A DNA stretch of 10,176 nucleotides from NCBI GenBank assembly GCA_020444165.1, contig JAHLLK010000171.1:1-10176 (forward strand), read 5' to 3'. The position numbers and the translations under genes were made by a program. Source of the stretch: Deltaproteobacteria bacterium. GTDB taxonomy: Bacteria > Desulfobacterota > Desulfarculia > Desulfarculales > Desulfarculaceae. The notes below the pieces were generated by a model. The model did not search any database. It had not been told where the DNA came from and saw nothing but the letters and a program-made list of their open reading frames with translations. Of the stretch, positions 1 through 6,569 are shown piece by piece; position 1 is the first letter of the stretch; every line of letters begins with the position of its first letter.

Positions 1-438
1 TCCCTTTTTGAGACCGGCGAAATCCCTGAGAATGGCTGCAAACTCGTTTACGCGAACATATAGTTCCTGGTAGGTGATATGTTCAATTTTTTCGTTCTCC
101 AGTTCCGGAACAAAATGAATGGCAGTCTTGTTTTTATAGGCCTTGAGATGTCGGTCGATGCAGTTGTAACTTGCGTTGATCCTGCCGCCTACGAACCATT
201 TCCAGCAGGGAGCGTCACTGGTGTCAAGAATGGTGTGCCAATATTCGTACCATTCGAGGAGGTCTGCATATTCCTTGAAGCAGTTGGGGAAATTTTCCAG
301 GCTGAACCTTTCATACATGGTTTCATCCGTCATGTTGGCCTGGGCAATGAATTTGGTTGATGGATAATAATACCCTTCTTCCTGCCAGTGAACAGCAATC
401 TGCGCTTCAGAAGTTTCCACACGTTCTTTTTCCGACAT
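1..438 (-). CDS. acs: Acetyl-CoA synthetase (AMP-forming), N-terminal part, runs off left edge
   Basis: This gene encodes acetate--CoA ligase, which activates acetate to acetyl-AMP and then acetyl-CoA in the cytoplasm. The reverse strand reads without a stop from an ATG at 438 to base 1 (146 codons), so the C-terminal part, including the AMP-binding core and the regulatory lysine motif, lies outside the window. The visible part is the ACAS_N region. Residues about 79-98 carry the family signature W-K-W-F-V-G-G-R-I-N-A-S-Y-N-C-I-D-R-H-L, followed by the start of the AMP-binding domain (I-T-Y-Q-E-L near residue 121). The start is supported by AAGGAGGG on the reverse strand at 446-453, seven bases upstream. 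A candidate promoter with an embedded palindrome lies at 575-603. The upstream neighbour on the same strand is a CoA-transferase/GNAT fusion, a context fitting acetate activation and its control. A paralogous short-chain acyl-CoA synthetase is possible but less likely. Confidence 0.93.
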   Translation of the reverse strand, partial: MSEKERVETSEAQIAVHWQEEGYYYPSTKFIAQANMTDETMYERFSLENFPNCFKEYADLLEWYEYWHTILDTSDAPCWKWFVGGRINASYNCIDRHLKAYKNKTAIHFVPELENEKIEHITYQELYVRVNEFAAILRDFAGLKKG

Positions 439-813
439 GCCTGCACCCTCCTTCTCCTTGTTCGAGTAAAATGAGTTTGATTGCCAAAAAAACAGCTGCT
501 TTTAGATGGACGATCATTTAAAAGAGCGACGGTAGGACGCAACGTTTTGCAGGTACTCGTTTAGGCCATTACCTTTTTAAATTGCCTTGAGGCAATTAGT
601 CAATAAAAAATTCAGCAATTCTCAATTTTAAAAAAATTTTTCTTCCTTCTGATAAACTCTCGCAAGGTCTGGAATCGCGCTTCAAATGTCGTCTGCAACC
701 ACGAGTTTTCCCGTAAAACCTTTCTTCATCGAGAAAATCACCTTGGAGTAAAGAGGCAAGAGGAGCGTCAAATCAGAATTTTCTGTTTTACCGGGATGAC
801 AAAGGGATTTTTT
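439..813. other. Intergenic region between acs and the CoA-transferase/GNAT gene
   Basis: No convincing gene is seen in these 375 bases. They hold the acs ribosome binding site (446-453) and a candidate acs promoter (575-603). They also hold a loose long-range inverted repeat: 709-719 (TCCCGTAAAAC) against 785-796 (GTTTTACCGGGA), with one bulged base. The 480-660 stretch is AT-rich. I see no clear hairpin-plus-T-run terminator directly after the upstream gene's stop at 814. Confidence 0.6.
575..603 (-). promoter_or_regulatory. Candidate acs promoter with operator-like palindrome in its spacer
   Basis: On the reverse strand a TTGACT box (plus bases 598-603) is followed 16 bases later by TTTAAA (576-581), or 17 bases later by TTAAAA (575-580). 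This is reasonable spacing for a sigma70-type promoter, though the -10 is poor. The perfect inverted repeat AATTGCC-ttga-GGCAATT (580-597) almost exactly fills the space between the boxes, where a bound regulator would block polymerase. The predicted start of transcription is about 130 bases upstream of the acs ATG. Positions and sequence are seen directly; the regulatory role is inferred. Confidence 0.4.
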
Positions 814-2688
814 TTACGCGGGTTCGTCGAAACGGCATTTCAGAACGACCATATCTTCCTCAAATACGCTTCTTACTTTGTAAGGCAGGGTTTTGAAAAG
901 CCGAACCATTCCCAGGTTGCCTGGCGATGTGACTGCAAAAAAACCGGAAATCCCGTTTTCAAGGGCGGCCTGGGCCAGTTTTAAAAGGAGAATTTTTCCG
1001 ATCTTTTTTCCCTGATATTCTCTGCTTACGGAGAAAGCCACCTCAGCCATATTTGTGGAAGGAACAAGCAGGTATTCCCCAATTCCTACGACCCGCCCGA
1101 ATCCTACTTCCCCGACCACGGCCAGCATGGTCATGTCGTGGTCATAATCGATCTGAAGCATTTCCGCCAGATCGTCTTTGAAGAAGCTGTGTTTCTTATG
1201 AAAAAACCTGGCGACCACATCATCCTGATTCAGGGAGTAAAAGTGTTCCTGAATGCGTCTTTCATCCACAGGTTTTGCGGGGCGAAAAACCAGGTCTTCT
1301 CCGTCAATTCTTCTGGTTTCCTCCAGTCTCATGGGATAAATCCCATGGATGGATTCGCTCAATGTGCGGTCCGGCCCAAGCAGATCCATCTCTTTTGCCC
1401 GAAAAAAAAGTTCCTCTCTGAAATCAGGGTGCGCAATGCTGATCATAGCCATGGCGCGTTCCTGAAAACTTTTTCCAAAAAGGTTTACAACGCCATATTC
1501 GGTCACCACATAATGCACGTCCCCCCGGGGCACAACCACGGCGGTATTTTCGAGCATGGGAACAATTCTGCTCTGTTTCCCTTTCGCAAAGGTTGAGGTG
1601 AGCAGTACAATCGATTTGCCGCCCGGTGACCGGGATGCGCCCCTCATGAAATCAAGGATGCCGGTGACTCCGGAATAATAGTTTTGAGAAAGGGCATCTG
1701 CCGCCATTTGTCCGGTCAAATCTATGGACATGCCCACATTAATGCACACCATTTTGTTGTGTCTTGCAATGATTCCCGGATCGTTTACATAATCGGAAGG
1801 GTAAAAATCTATGGAAGGGTTGTCATGAATAAACTCGTAGAGCAGCTGACTGCCGATGGCGCTGCTTGCAACCAGTTTTCCGTCATTAAAACCCTTTTTC
1901 CGGTTTGTAATGGCGCCCCGTGCCACGAGATGCATAATGTCTTCGGTGATATACTGGCTGTGAACGCCTAAATCATTTTTATCGGAGAGAGCCAGCAGCG
2001 TGGCCTGTGATGTGACGCCCGGTCCAATCTGAAGGGTTGATCCATCATCCACCAGTCTGGCCACAAGCTGCCCGATAATGTTGGCCGTTTCCATTTCCGG
2101 CATTTGATTGATAGTCAGAAGTTCCTCATCGTGTTCAACAATCACATCCACATCATTCACATGAATAAAACTCTGCCCCAGCACGCGCGGCATTCTGACG
2201 TTGACCTGGGCGATGACCATATCCGCGGACAGCGCGGCCGCCTGAGTGATATCCACGGAAACGCCCAGGCTCATCCAGCCGAAGTCATCCGGAGGGGAGA
2301 CCTGAATCAACGCCACATGAATGGGCAGTTGTCTGCTCTTGAAAAGACGCGGAATTTCAGAAAGGTTGATCGGAGTAATGAATCGCATCTCCTGGCGAAT
2401 GCTGCTTGTTTTTGCAGAACCCAGGTAAAAGGACCGAATATTCATGGCCCTGCACATGGTCTTATTGGCAATTAAGCTCAGGGGAGTGCTCTCGAGGGCC
2501 ATTAATCTAACGATTTCAATATCGGAGAAGCAATTAGAGGTTTCCGCAAGAGCCCAGACAAGATGCTGGGGTTCGCCGCAGGTGGAGCCGATAAAAACGC
2601 GCTGTCCCCCCCTGATAATCTTCATCGCGTCAAAAGCGTTCCGCTTTTTTTCGACATATTGATCGGCCCAGTGGGTTTTTTGAACCAT
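814..2688 (-). CDS. Acetyl-CoA hydrolase/CoA-transferase family protein fused to a Pat-like GNAT acetyltransferase
   Basis: This is a 624-residue two-part cytoplasmic protein. Residues about 10-435 match the acetyl-CoA hydrolase/4-hydroxybutyrate CoA-transferase family: the N-terminal G-G-Q-R-V-F-I-G-S segment (27-35), the I-G-P-G loop (221-224), G-K-L-V-A-S-S-A-I-G-S (270-280), S-P-G-G-K (354-358) and V-T-E-Y-G (395-399). Residues about 480-620 form a GNAT domain. It resembles the C-terminus of protein acetyltransferases of the Pat/PatZ kind, with R-F-F (494-496), L-Q-I-D-Y-D (511-516) and an acetyl-CoA-binding loop Q-G-K-K-I-G (559-564). In the transferase part the position that normally holds the covalent glutamate (H-S-E-M in relatives) reads H-S-Q-Y, with glutamine at residue 245. 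The ATG at 2688 is preferred because it begins at the usual family N-terminus and has a weak GAGA upstream. An in-frame GTG at 2748 would add 20 residues. The neighbouring acs suggests a role in acetyl-CoA metabolism or acetylation of the synthetase. Substrates are unknown. Confidence 0.87.
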   Translation of the reverse strand: MVQKTHWADQYVEKKRNAFDAMKIIRGGQRVFIGSTCGEPQHLVWALAETSNCFSDIEIVRLMALESTPLSLIANKTMCRAMNIRSFYLGSAKTSSIRQEMRFITPINLSEIPRLFKSRQLPIHVALIQVSPPDDFGWMSLGVSVDITQAAALSADMVIAQVNVRMPRVLGQSFIHVNDVDVIVEHDEELLTINQMPEMETANIIGQLVARLVDDGSTLQIGPGVTSQATLLALSDKNDLGVHSQYITEDIMHLVARGAITNRKKGFNDGKLVASSAIGSQLLYEFIHDNPSIDFYPSDYVNDPGIIARHNKMVCINVGMSIDLTGQMAADALSQNYYSGVTGILDFMRGASRSPGGKSIVLLTSTFAKGKQSRIVPMLENTAVVVPRGDVHYVVTEYGVVNLFGKSFQERAMAMISIAHPDFREELFFRAKEMDLLGPDRTLSESIHGIYPMRLEETRRIDGEDLVFRPAKPVDERRIQEHFYSLNQDDVVARFFHKKHSFFKDDLAEMLQIDYDHDMTMLAVVGEVGFGRVVGIGEYLLVPSTNMAEVAFSVSREYQGKKIGKILLLKLAQAALENGISGFFAVTSPGNLGMVRLFKTLPYKVRSVFEEDMVVLKCRFDEPA

Positions 2689-2764
2689 GTTTGTCTCTGT
2701 ATTGTATTGGGCTGTCCGTTTTACATTCAGGTAATAAACAGGCTGCACTTTCTCGCTGTAAATG

Positions 2765-2812
2765 CGTTGTGCCAGATCCGGTTTTTAAAAAAAGTAGATC
2801 TGGAGCACAACG
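2765..2812. repeat. Imperfect 14-bp inverted repeat upstream of the CoA-transferase/GNAT gene
   Basis: CGTTGTG-CCAGATC (2765-2778) pairs with GATCTGG-ag-CACAACG (2797-2812) over 14 base pairs, interrupted only by a two-base bulge. The 18-base loop contains T and A runs that can pair further. The repeat lies in the gap between two divergent genes, 77 bases from the ATG at 2688. It could therefore be an operator or a 5'-leader hairpin, but it does not sit where a terminator would be expected. Confidence 0.6.
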
Positions 2813-2917
2813 ACCACATCAGTTTATCAGAAAATAAAGAAAAGCTGTACTTTTTTGTGCATTTATGCTATTTGTTGTGTCCATAAGGAATATAAGGGCC
2901 GATAAAGGGCCTTCACT

Positions 2918-3463
2918 ATGTCGCACGCAGCCCCGTTTATTCACTCACATCCCGCTTCATTTGGCGCTATCATAATGAAAGATGAACTGAATGATCATGT
3001 TGACTTTCTGCTTTCAGAAGGCAACGACAGATTCCAGATATGGAAACGTCTGAAAAGCAGCGACAATATTTTCAGGTTGCGGCAATATCTGAATAATAAG
3101 GCCCTGTTAAAGGACAAGAAAACGTATAGATATGTAAATATTCTACTATCTCTAATCGTTCTCTTCGTCACGACCAGTAAAATTCTCGGGGTGGTCTATT
3201 ACGCAAAGGGCCTTTTCATGCTCGTTCTTCTGGTTGTTCCCATGATCAATATGTACATTCTAAAAGAGATCATTTTTTTTCGGCGGAACGGCTACCTGTT
3301 CTTGTGTATACTGTCTGCGCTCTCTTTTATTCATCGGGAGAATCGGCATTTTCCGGAATTTATTTTTGTACTTGCGATGATTGCCCTTTCCCTGTTCCTA
3401 TATTTCAAACTGTTTCCAAAAGAGGATCTGATTCCAGCTCTTGCAGAGAAAAAGGCTGAATAA
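2918..3463 (+). CDS. Unknown four-helix membrane protein
   Basis: I do not recognise this 181-residue protein. A soluble, charged N-terminal part (about residues 20-70, with D-R-F-Q-I-W-K-R-L-K and Y-L-N-N-K-A-L-L-K-D-K-K) is followed by four hydrophobic segments at about 72-95, 97-118, 125-138 and 147-166, then a charged tail. It should sit in the inner membrane. The ATG at 2918 has AAAGGG eight bases upstream. An in-frame ATG at 2975 (residue 20) lacks a visible ribosome binding site but would start where the sequence begins to look conserved, so the start is uncertain. It is the first gene of a probable plus-strand operon, 47 bases before the signalling protein. In related loci that slot often holds a small symporter subunit, but this protein does not look like DUF4212. 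Confidence 0.75.
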   Translation: MSHAAPFIHSHPASFGAIIMKDELNDHVDFLLSEGNDRFQIWKRLKSSDNIFRLRQYLNNKALLKDKKTYRYVNILLSLIVLFVTTSKILGVVYYAKGLFMLVLLVVPMINMYILKEIIFFRRNGYLFLCILSALSFIHRENRHFPEFIFVLAMIALSLFLYFKLFPKEDLIPALAEKKAE

Positions 3464-3510
3464 TCATTGAAAAGTTTTGACGTCCATTTTTCCCGGGGTT
3501 GGGTGGTGTT

Positions 3511-4476
3511 ATGGACACAAATGCTGTTCCGCATGCGGTCGTTCTGGAATTTTTAGGCAGCAGATTTCCCTTCAATGCACTGGCGCGGTCAGACCTGCTG
3601 AGGTTCGCCCAGAGAGCCGCCATCGATTTTTTTCCAAAAGGGACCCTCATTTTTCGGCAGGGCGAAACGGAAGTGACTCACTTTTACGTTATTCAGAGAG
3701 GGGGGGTGCGCTGCTACCGCGTAGACGCCTTTGGAAACTTGACCTTAAAAGATTTCCGAGGGGAAGGGGAACATTTCGGCGCCCTTCCCATTATTCAAAA
3801 TACCAGGGCAAATCTTAATGTTGAAACCCTGGACGACACCTTCTGTTTTCTCTTTGAAAAAAAAACTTTCCTGGATCTTCTCAAAACAAACCACAAAATC
3901 AAGCAGCATTACCTTCGGACCATGTCTGAGAAAATGGTCCAGCCGGTGTATGCCCAGCTTCGGCAGCAGAAAATTCCGCCCCGTGCGGAAGGCGCCCTTT
4001 TTCTCTTCAGCGCCAGGGTCGGCGAAATTTCCAAGGAGAGGCTCTTTACCGCGCCGGAACGAATCTCGGTGCAGGAGGCATCCCTGCTCATGTCGGAAAA
4101 ACGGATCGGGTCTCTTCTTCTGACAAATGACCAGCAGGAGATCGTCGGTATTGTCACCGACAAAGATATTCGCGGCAAGGTTGTTGCGCGGGGGCTTGAT
4201 TACCGCACCAGGGCCTCCGAAATCATGGCTGCGCCGGTGCAGACCATTTCAGGGCAGTCCGTCTGTTTTGACGCGTTGCTCAGCATGATAAAAAACCGTA
4301 TTCACCATCTTGCCGTTGAAGAAAATGGAAAGATTATAAAGATGCTCACCACCCACGATATCATGGTGGCTCAAGGCAGTTCCCCCTACTTCCTTTTTCG
4401 GGAAATTCGAGCGCAGAGACAGGTGAGCGATCTGTACGCCCGCTTATTGAAGAAGGAGCAAAGGCCTGCCATGTAA
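3511..4476 (+). CDS. cNMP-binding/CBS-domain part of a split DUF294-type signalling protein
   Basis: This ORF encodes the sensory half of a cytoplasmic signal-transduction protein (321 residues). A cyclic-nucleotide-binding-like domain at about 16-121 shows F-P-K-G-T-L-I-F-R-Q-G and G-E-H-F-G-A-L. A CBS pair, expected to bind adenine nucleotides, follows at about 176-230 (I-V-G-I-V-T-D-K-D-I-R) and 238-290 (ending L-T-T-H-D-I-M). Family members normally continue for some 300 residues into a nucleotidyltransferase-like domain. Here the frame stops at a TAA (4474-4476) just after R-E-I-R-A-Q-R-Q-V-S-D-L-Y-A, where the family linker should begin, and the last 10 or so residues look out of frame. 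The rest is encoded by the next ORF in another frame. The ATG at 3511 with GGTGG upstream is preferred over an in-frame TTG at 3499. This half may still fold and bind nucleotides, or the whole locus may be a pseudogene. Confidence 0.85.
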   Translation: MDTNAVPHAVVLEFLGSRFPFNALARSDLLRFAQRAAIDFFPKGTLIFRQGETEVTHFYVIQRGGVRCYRVDAFGNLTLKDFRGEGEHFGALPIIQNTRANLNVETLDDTFCFLFEKKTFLDLLKTNHKIKQHYLRTMSEKMVQPVYAQLRQQKIPPRAEGALFLFSARVGEISKERLFTAPERISVQEASLLMSEKRIGSLLLTNDQQEIVGIVTDKDIRGKVVARGLDYRTRASEIMAAPVQTISGQSVCFDALLSMIKNRIHHLAVEENGKIIKMLTTHDIMVAQGSSPYFLFREIRAQRQVSDLYARLLKKEQRPAM

Positions 4477-4481
4477 CCAGA

Positions 4482-5402
4482 ATGGTTTCCATATTGAACG
4501 ATCATGTTCTGGACCGTTTGCTCACACTCGTGCAGGAGCAGATTGGTCCCCCTCCCGTGCCTTTTTCCTGGCTGTTGACCGGCAGCGAAGGGCGTCAGGA
4601 AAATATTTTCAAGGGAACTCAGGCGAATGCCGTCATTTACGAAGACGGCGGGGGGGATGATGCCTGCAAGGAAGCGGAAGCCTATTTCAGGATGTTGTCC
4701 GAGCAGGCGGTTAAACATCTTATGGCCTGCGGATATTCGTCCGGACATGGTGAAAACACGGCCACAGACCCCAAATGGCGGCAACCTCAATCGGTGTGGG
4801 AAAAGTATTTTCAGGAATGGTGCAAATTTCCAGGCCGAGAGAGCCATTTTGATACGGCCCTCTTTTTCGATTTCAGATCCGGGGCCGGCAGTACCGGGTT
4901 TGAGGAAGCATTGCGGGAGAAAGTGCATGTCTTGACGAGGGGAGAGCAGTCATTTCTGCGCTTTCTTGTGAGGCCCTGCATTTCCATGCAGCCGCCTCTC
5001 TCTTTTTATGGCAATTTTGTGGTAGAAAAGGATGGGAAATACAGCGATGTCTTTGATGTGGAAGGGAAGACGCTGTTCTTTTTTGTGGCTTTTGCACGAG
5101 CTATGGCCCTGAAATACGGGATCAGCAAGACCAATACGATAGAGAGACTCCGTTTGCTCCTGGAGCAGCAGCGCATACATAAAGACCTGGGCTCTGAACT
5201 GATTGAAGCCTACGAACTCCTAATGCATCTGAGGCTGGTTCACCAACTCCGTTTGATAGAAGATGGACAGGAGCCGAACAATCTTGTTCATCCCGGCGAT
5301 CTTTCCGATCTGGAAAAACAAACCCTGAAAGAGACTTTTGAGGTGATCAGGCGTTTGCAGGCGTTTGCGCGTCACGAGTTTGGACTTCTGGATGATCTGT
5401 AA
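4482..5402 (+). CDS. Nucleotidyltransferase-like (DUF294/DUF294_C) part of the split signalling protein
   Basis: This ORF encodes the C-terminal half of the protein begun upstream (306 residues from the ATG at 4482). Visible family features are N-D-H-V-L-D-R-L-L (6-14), G-P-P-P-V-P-F-S-W-L-L (22-32), G-S-E-G-R-Q-E (34-40), P-K-W-R-Q-P (97-102), F-F-D-F-R (128-132) and N-T-I-E-R-L-R-L-L (218-226). The ATG has no ribosome binding site and lies six bases past the previous stop. In its own frame, family-like sequence continues upstream through 4437-4481 (R-P-L-I-E-E-G-A-K-A-C-H-V-T-R), so the ATG is probably not an evolved start. The active-site motif, which I know as T-D-Q-D-N in relatives, reads G-T-Q-A-N (45-49), so both metal-binding aspartates are absent. 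Expression could occur only by translational coupling or frameshifting. An inactive pseudoenzyme or a decaying gene is most likely. Confidence 0.8.
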   Translation: MVSILNDHVLDRLLTLVQEQIGPPPVPFSWLLTGSEGRQENIFKGTQANAVIYEDGGGDDACKEAEAYFRMLSEQAVKHLMACGYSSGHGENTATDPKWRQPQSVWEKYFQEWCKFPGRESHFDTALFFDFRSGAGSTGFEEALREKVHVLTRGEQSFLRFLVRPCISMQPPLSFYGNFVVEKDGKYSDVFDVEGKTLFFFVAFARAMALKYGISKTNTIERLRLLLEQQRIHKDLGSELIEAYELLMHLRLVHQLRLIEDGQEPNNLVHPGDLSDLEKQTLKETFEVIRRLQAFARHEFGLLDDL

Positions 5403-5443
5403 ATTGCCGGGCCGAAACCTTTACCTGCCCCCGTTGACGATTC

Positions 5444-6151
5444 ATGCCGCTTCCAAAATACATAACACGTCTCTTCCCCTCTAAAAAGCCGGCGCATCCC
5501 TCAATCGTCGCCAATAACCTTATCAGCGTCGCCTCTAACAGGGATGTCCCGGTACGGGACTGTGAATTTGTGGTCTTTGACACCGAATTGACCGGCCTGA
5601 ACCAGCGCAGGGATGAGATCATTTCTATCGGCGCCGTACGTATAAGAAATCTGCGAATCTGTTGCGGGGACACATTTTACGCGCTTATCAAACCACAGGG
5701 AAAGCTCTACAACGCCAGTACCCTCATCCATCGCCTTACGCCGCGTGAATTGTCGGGGGCCAAACACGTTGCGGACGTTCTTCCGCGCTTTGTGGATTAC
5801 TGTGCAGGCGCGTTTCTGGTGGGGCATCACGTGATTCTGGATCTGAGTTTCGTGAATCGCGCCTGTCAAAATTATCTGGGCGGCGTGATTCAAAGTTCCA
5901 GCCTTGACACCATGCAGCTTGCCATGGCCTATAAGGAAGCATTAAACGGCCCCCATGTGGATCATCGTGAGAAGCAGAACTCCTACAGACTCTCGGCCTT
6001 GAGTGAAGAGTTTCACCTTCCGAAATTTGAGGAACACAACGCCCTTCAGGATGCCCTGCAAACGGCCTGCCTCTTCCTGTATCTGGTCCATAAATTGAGA
6101 TATGGCGCCTCCGGCACCATGAACGAGTATTTAAGGATCGGGGGAAAATAG
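5444..6151 (+). CDS. DEDDh 3'-5' exonuclease (DnaQ/RNase T-like)
   Basis: This gene encodes a 235-residue cytoplasmic exonuclease resembling the DNA polymerase III epsilon proofreading domain. All three exonuclease motifs are intact. ExoI is F-D-T-E-L-T-G-L with D46 and E48, ExoII is G-H-H-V-I-L-D-L with D133, and ExoIII is H-N-A-L-Q-D with H198 and D203. It should therefore bind two metal ions and remove nucleotides from 3' ends. The 40-residue N-terminal extension has no recognised domain. An in-frame TGA just upstream makes the ATG at 5444 the earliest start; no strong ribosome binding site is seen. It follows the split signalling gene by 41 bases, and in my knowledge of the family this pairing recurs near acs in many Proteobacteria. 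Its substrate in that context is not known to me. Confidence 0.9.
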   Translation: MPLPKYITRLFPSKKPAHPSIVANNLISVASNRDVPVRDCEFVVFDTELTGLNQRRDEIISIGAVRIRNLRICCGDTFYALIKPQGKLYNASTLIHRLTPRELSGAKHVADVLPRFVDYCAGAFLVGHHVILDLSFVNRACQNYLGGVIQSSSLDTMQLAMAYKEALNGPHVDHREKQNSYRLSALSEEFHLPKFEEHNALQDALQTACLFLYLVHKLRYGASGTMNEYLRIGGK

Positions 6152-6208
6152 CCCAAAAAACAAACCGATTTGGTGAATGCTCACGAACCGGAAACCGTGT
6201 TCCTTTTA

Positions 6209-6421
6209 CTATCCATTCGAGTCTTTGACTTTCACAATTTCTTTCACGCGTCCAATTTGGCCACTCTCTAAACGAACCTTGATGCCATGAGGATGTGTAG
6301 CTGATTTTGTGAGAATATCTTTTACGACCCCTTCCGTGAGGTTCCCTGATCGCTGGTCCTTCTTCAACACAATGAAAACCTGCATTCCCGCTTTAATATT
6401 TCCGCGATGTATCCCGACCAT
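6209..6421 (-). CDS. YwbE family protein (DUF2196)
   Basis: This small protein (70 residues) matches the YwbE family, whose function is not established. The diagnostic core is I-V-L-K-K-D-Q-R-S-G-N-L-T-E-G, then T-H-P-H-G-I-K-V-R-L-E-S-G-Q-I-G-R-V. Its length fits the family's usual 60-70 residues. The ATG at 6421 has AAGGGA nine bases upstream and is preferred over an in-frame ATG at 6430, which directly abuts the same site. It is convergent with the exonuclease gene, with 57 bases between the two stops, and is separated from the upstream minus-strand gene by a repeat element. Confidence 0.88.
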   Translation of the reverse strand: MVGIHRGNIKAGMQVFIVLKKDQRSGNLTEGVVKDILTKSATHPHGIKVRLESGQIGRVKEIVKVKDSNG

Positions 6422-6455
6422 GCTTATCATTCCCTTCGTTTGGGAGGTATCTTTT

Positions 6456-6556
6456 GATGCACTCGTAAAAAGTCAAAAATGCGAAAAACGCACATAATGA
6501 TTTCAATAGGTTATCTGCGTTAAAAATCCGAAATTCGGACTTTTTACGAGACCATC
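6456..6556. repeat. 101-bp MITE/REP-like element with terminal inverted repeats
   Basis: The ends are 19-bp inverted repeats matching at 17 positions. GATGca-CTCGTAAAAAGTC at 6456-6474 pairs with the reverse complement of 6538-6556, which reads GATGgt-CTCGTAAAAAGTC. Inside are a perfect palindrome TCCGAA-a-TTCGGA (6527-6539) and a small TGCG-CGCA hairpin (6480-6492). There is no coding capacity. It lies between two genes, as expected of a non-autonomous mobile or palindromic repeat. Copy number elsewhere cannot be seen from here. Confidence 0.7.
6522..6545. terminator. Likely bidirectional rho-independent terminator inside the repeat
   Basis: The hairpin TCCGAA-a-TTCGGA is flanked by AAAAA (6522-6526) and TTTTT (6541-6545), giving a stem followed by a T-run on either strand. 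It lies just downstream of the minus-strand gene ending at 6570 and would separate that gene from the YwbE-family gene. Confidence 0.45.
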
Positions 6557-6569
6557 ATCTTTTAGATTC

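Noticed and set aside
684..813. An in-frame continuation of about 43 codons after the stop of the CoA-transferase/GNAT gene, ending V-V-A-D-D-I
   Set aside because: It looks somewhat protein-like, but an open run of this length is expected by chance fairly often, and the GNAT domain is already complete before the TAA.
2893..2914. AAGGGCC repeated twice just before the membrane protein gene
   Set aside because: It is a short direct repeat, not a stable hairpin. It more likely reflects purine-rich sequence near the ribosome binding site.
6182..6208. A possible terminator between the convergent exonuclease and YwbE-family genes
   Set aside because: Only a four-base-pair stem (GGAA/TTCC) followed by four T residues is found, which is too weak to call.
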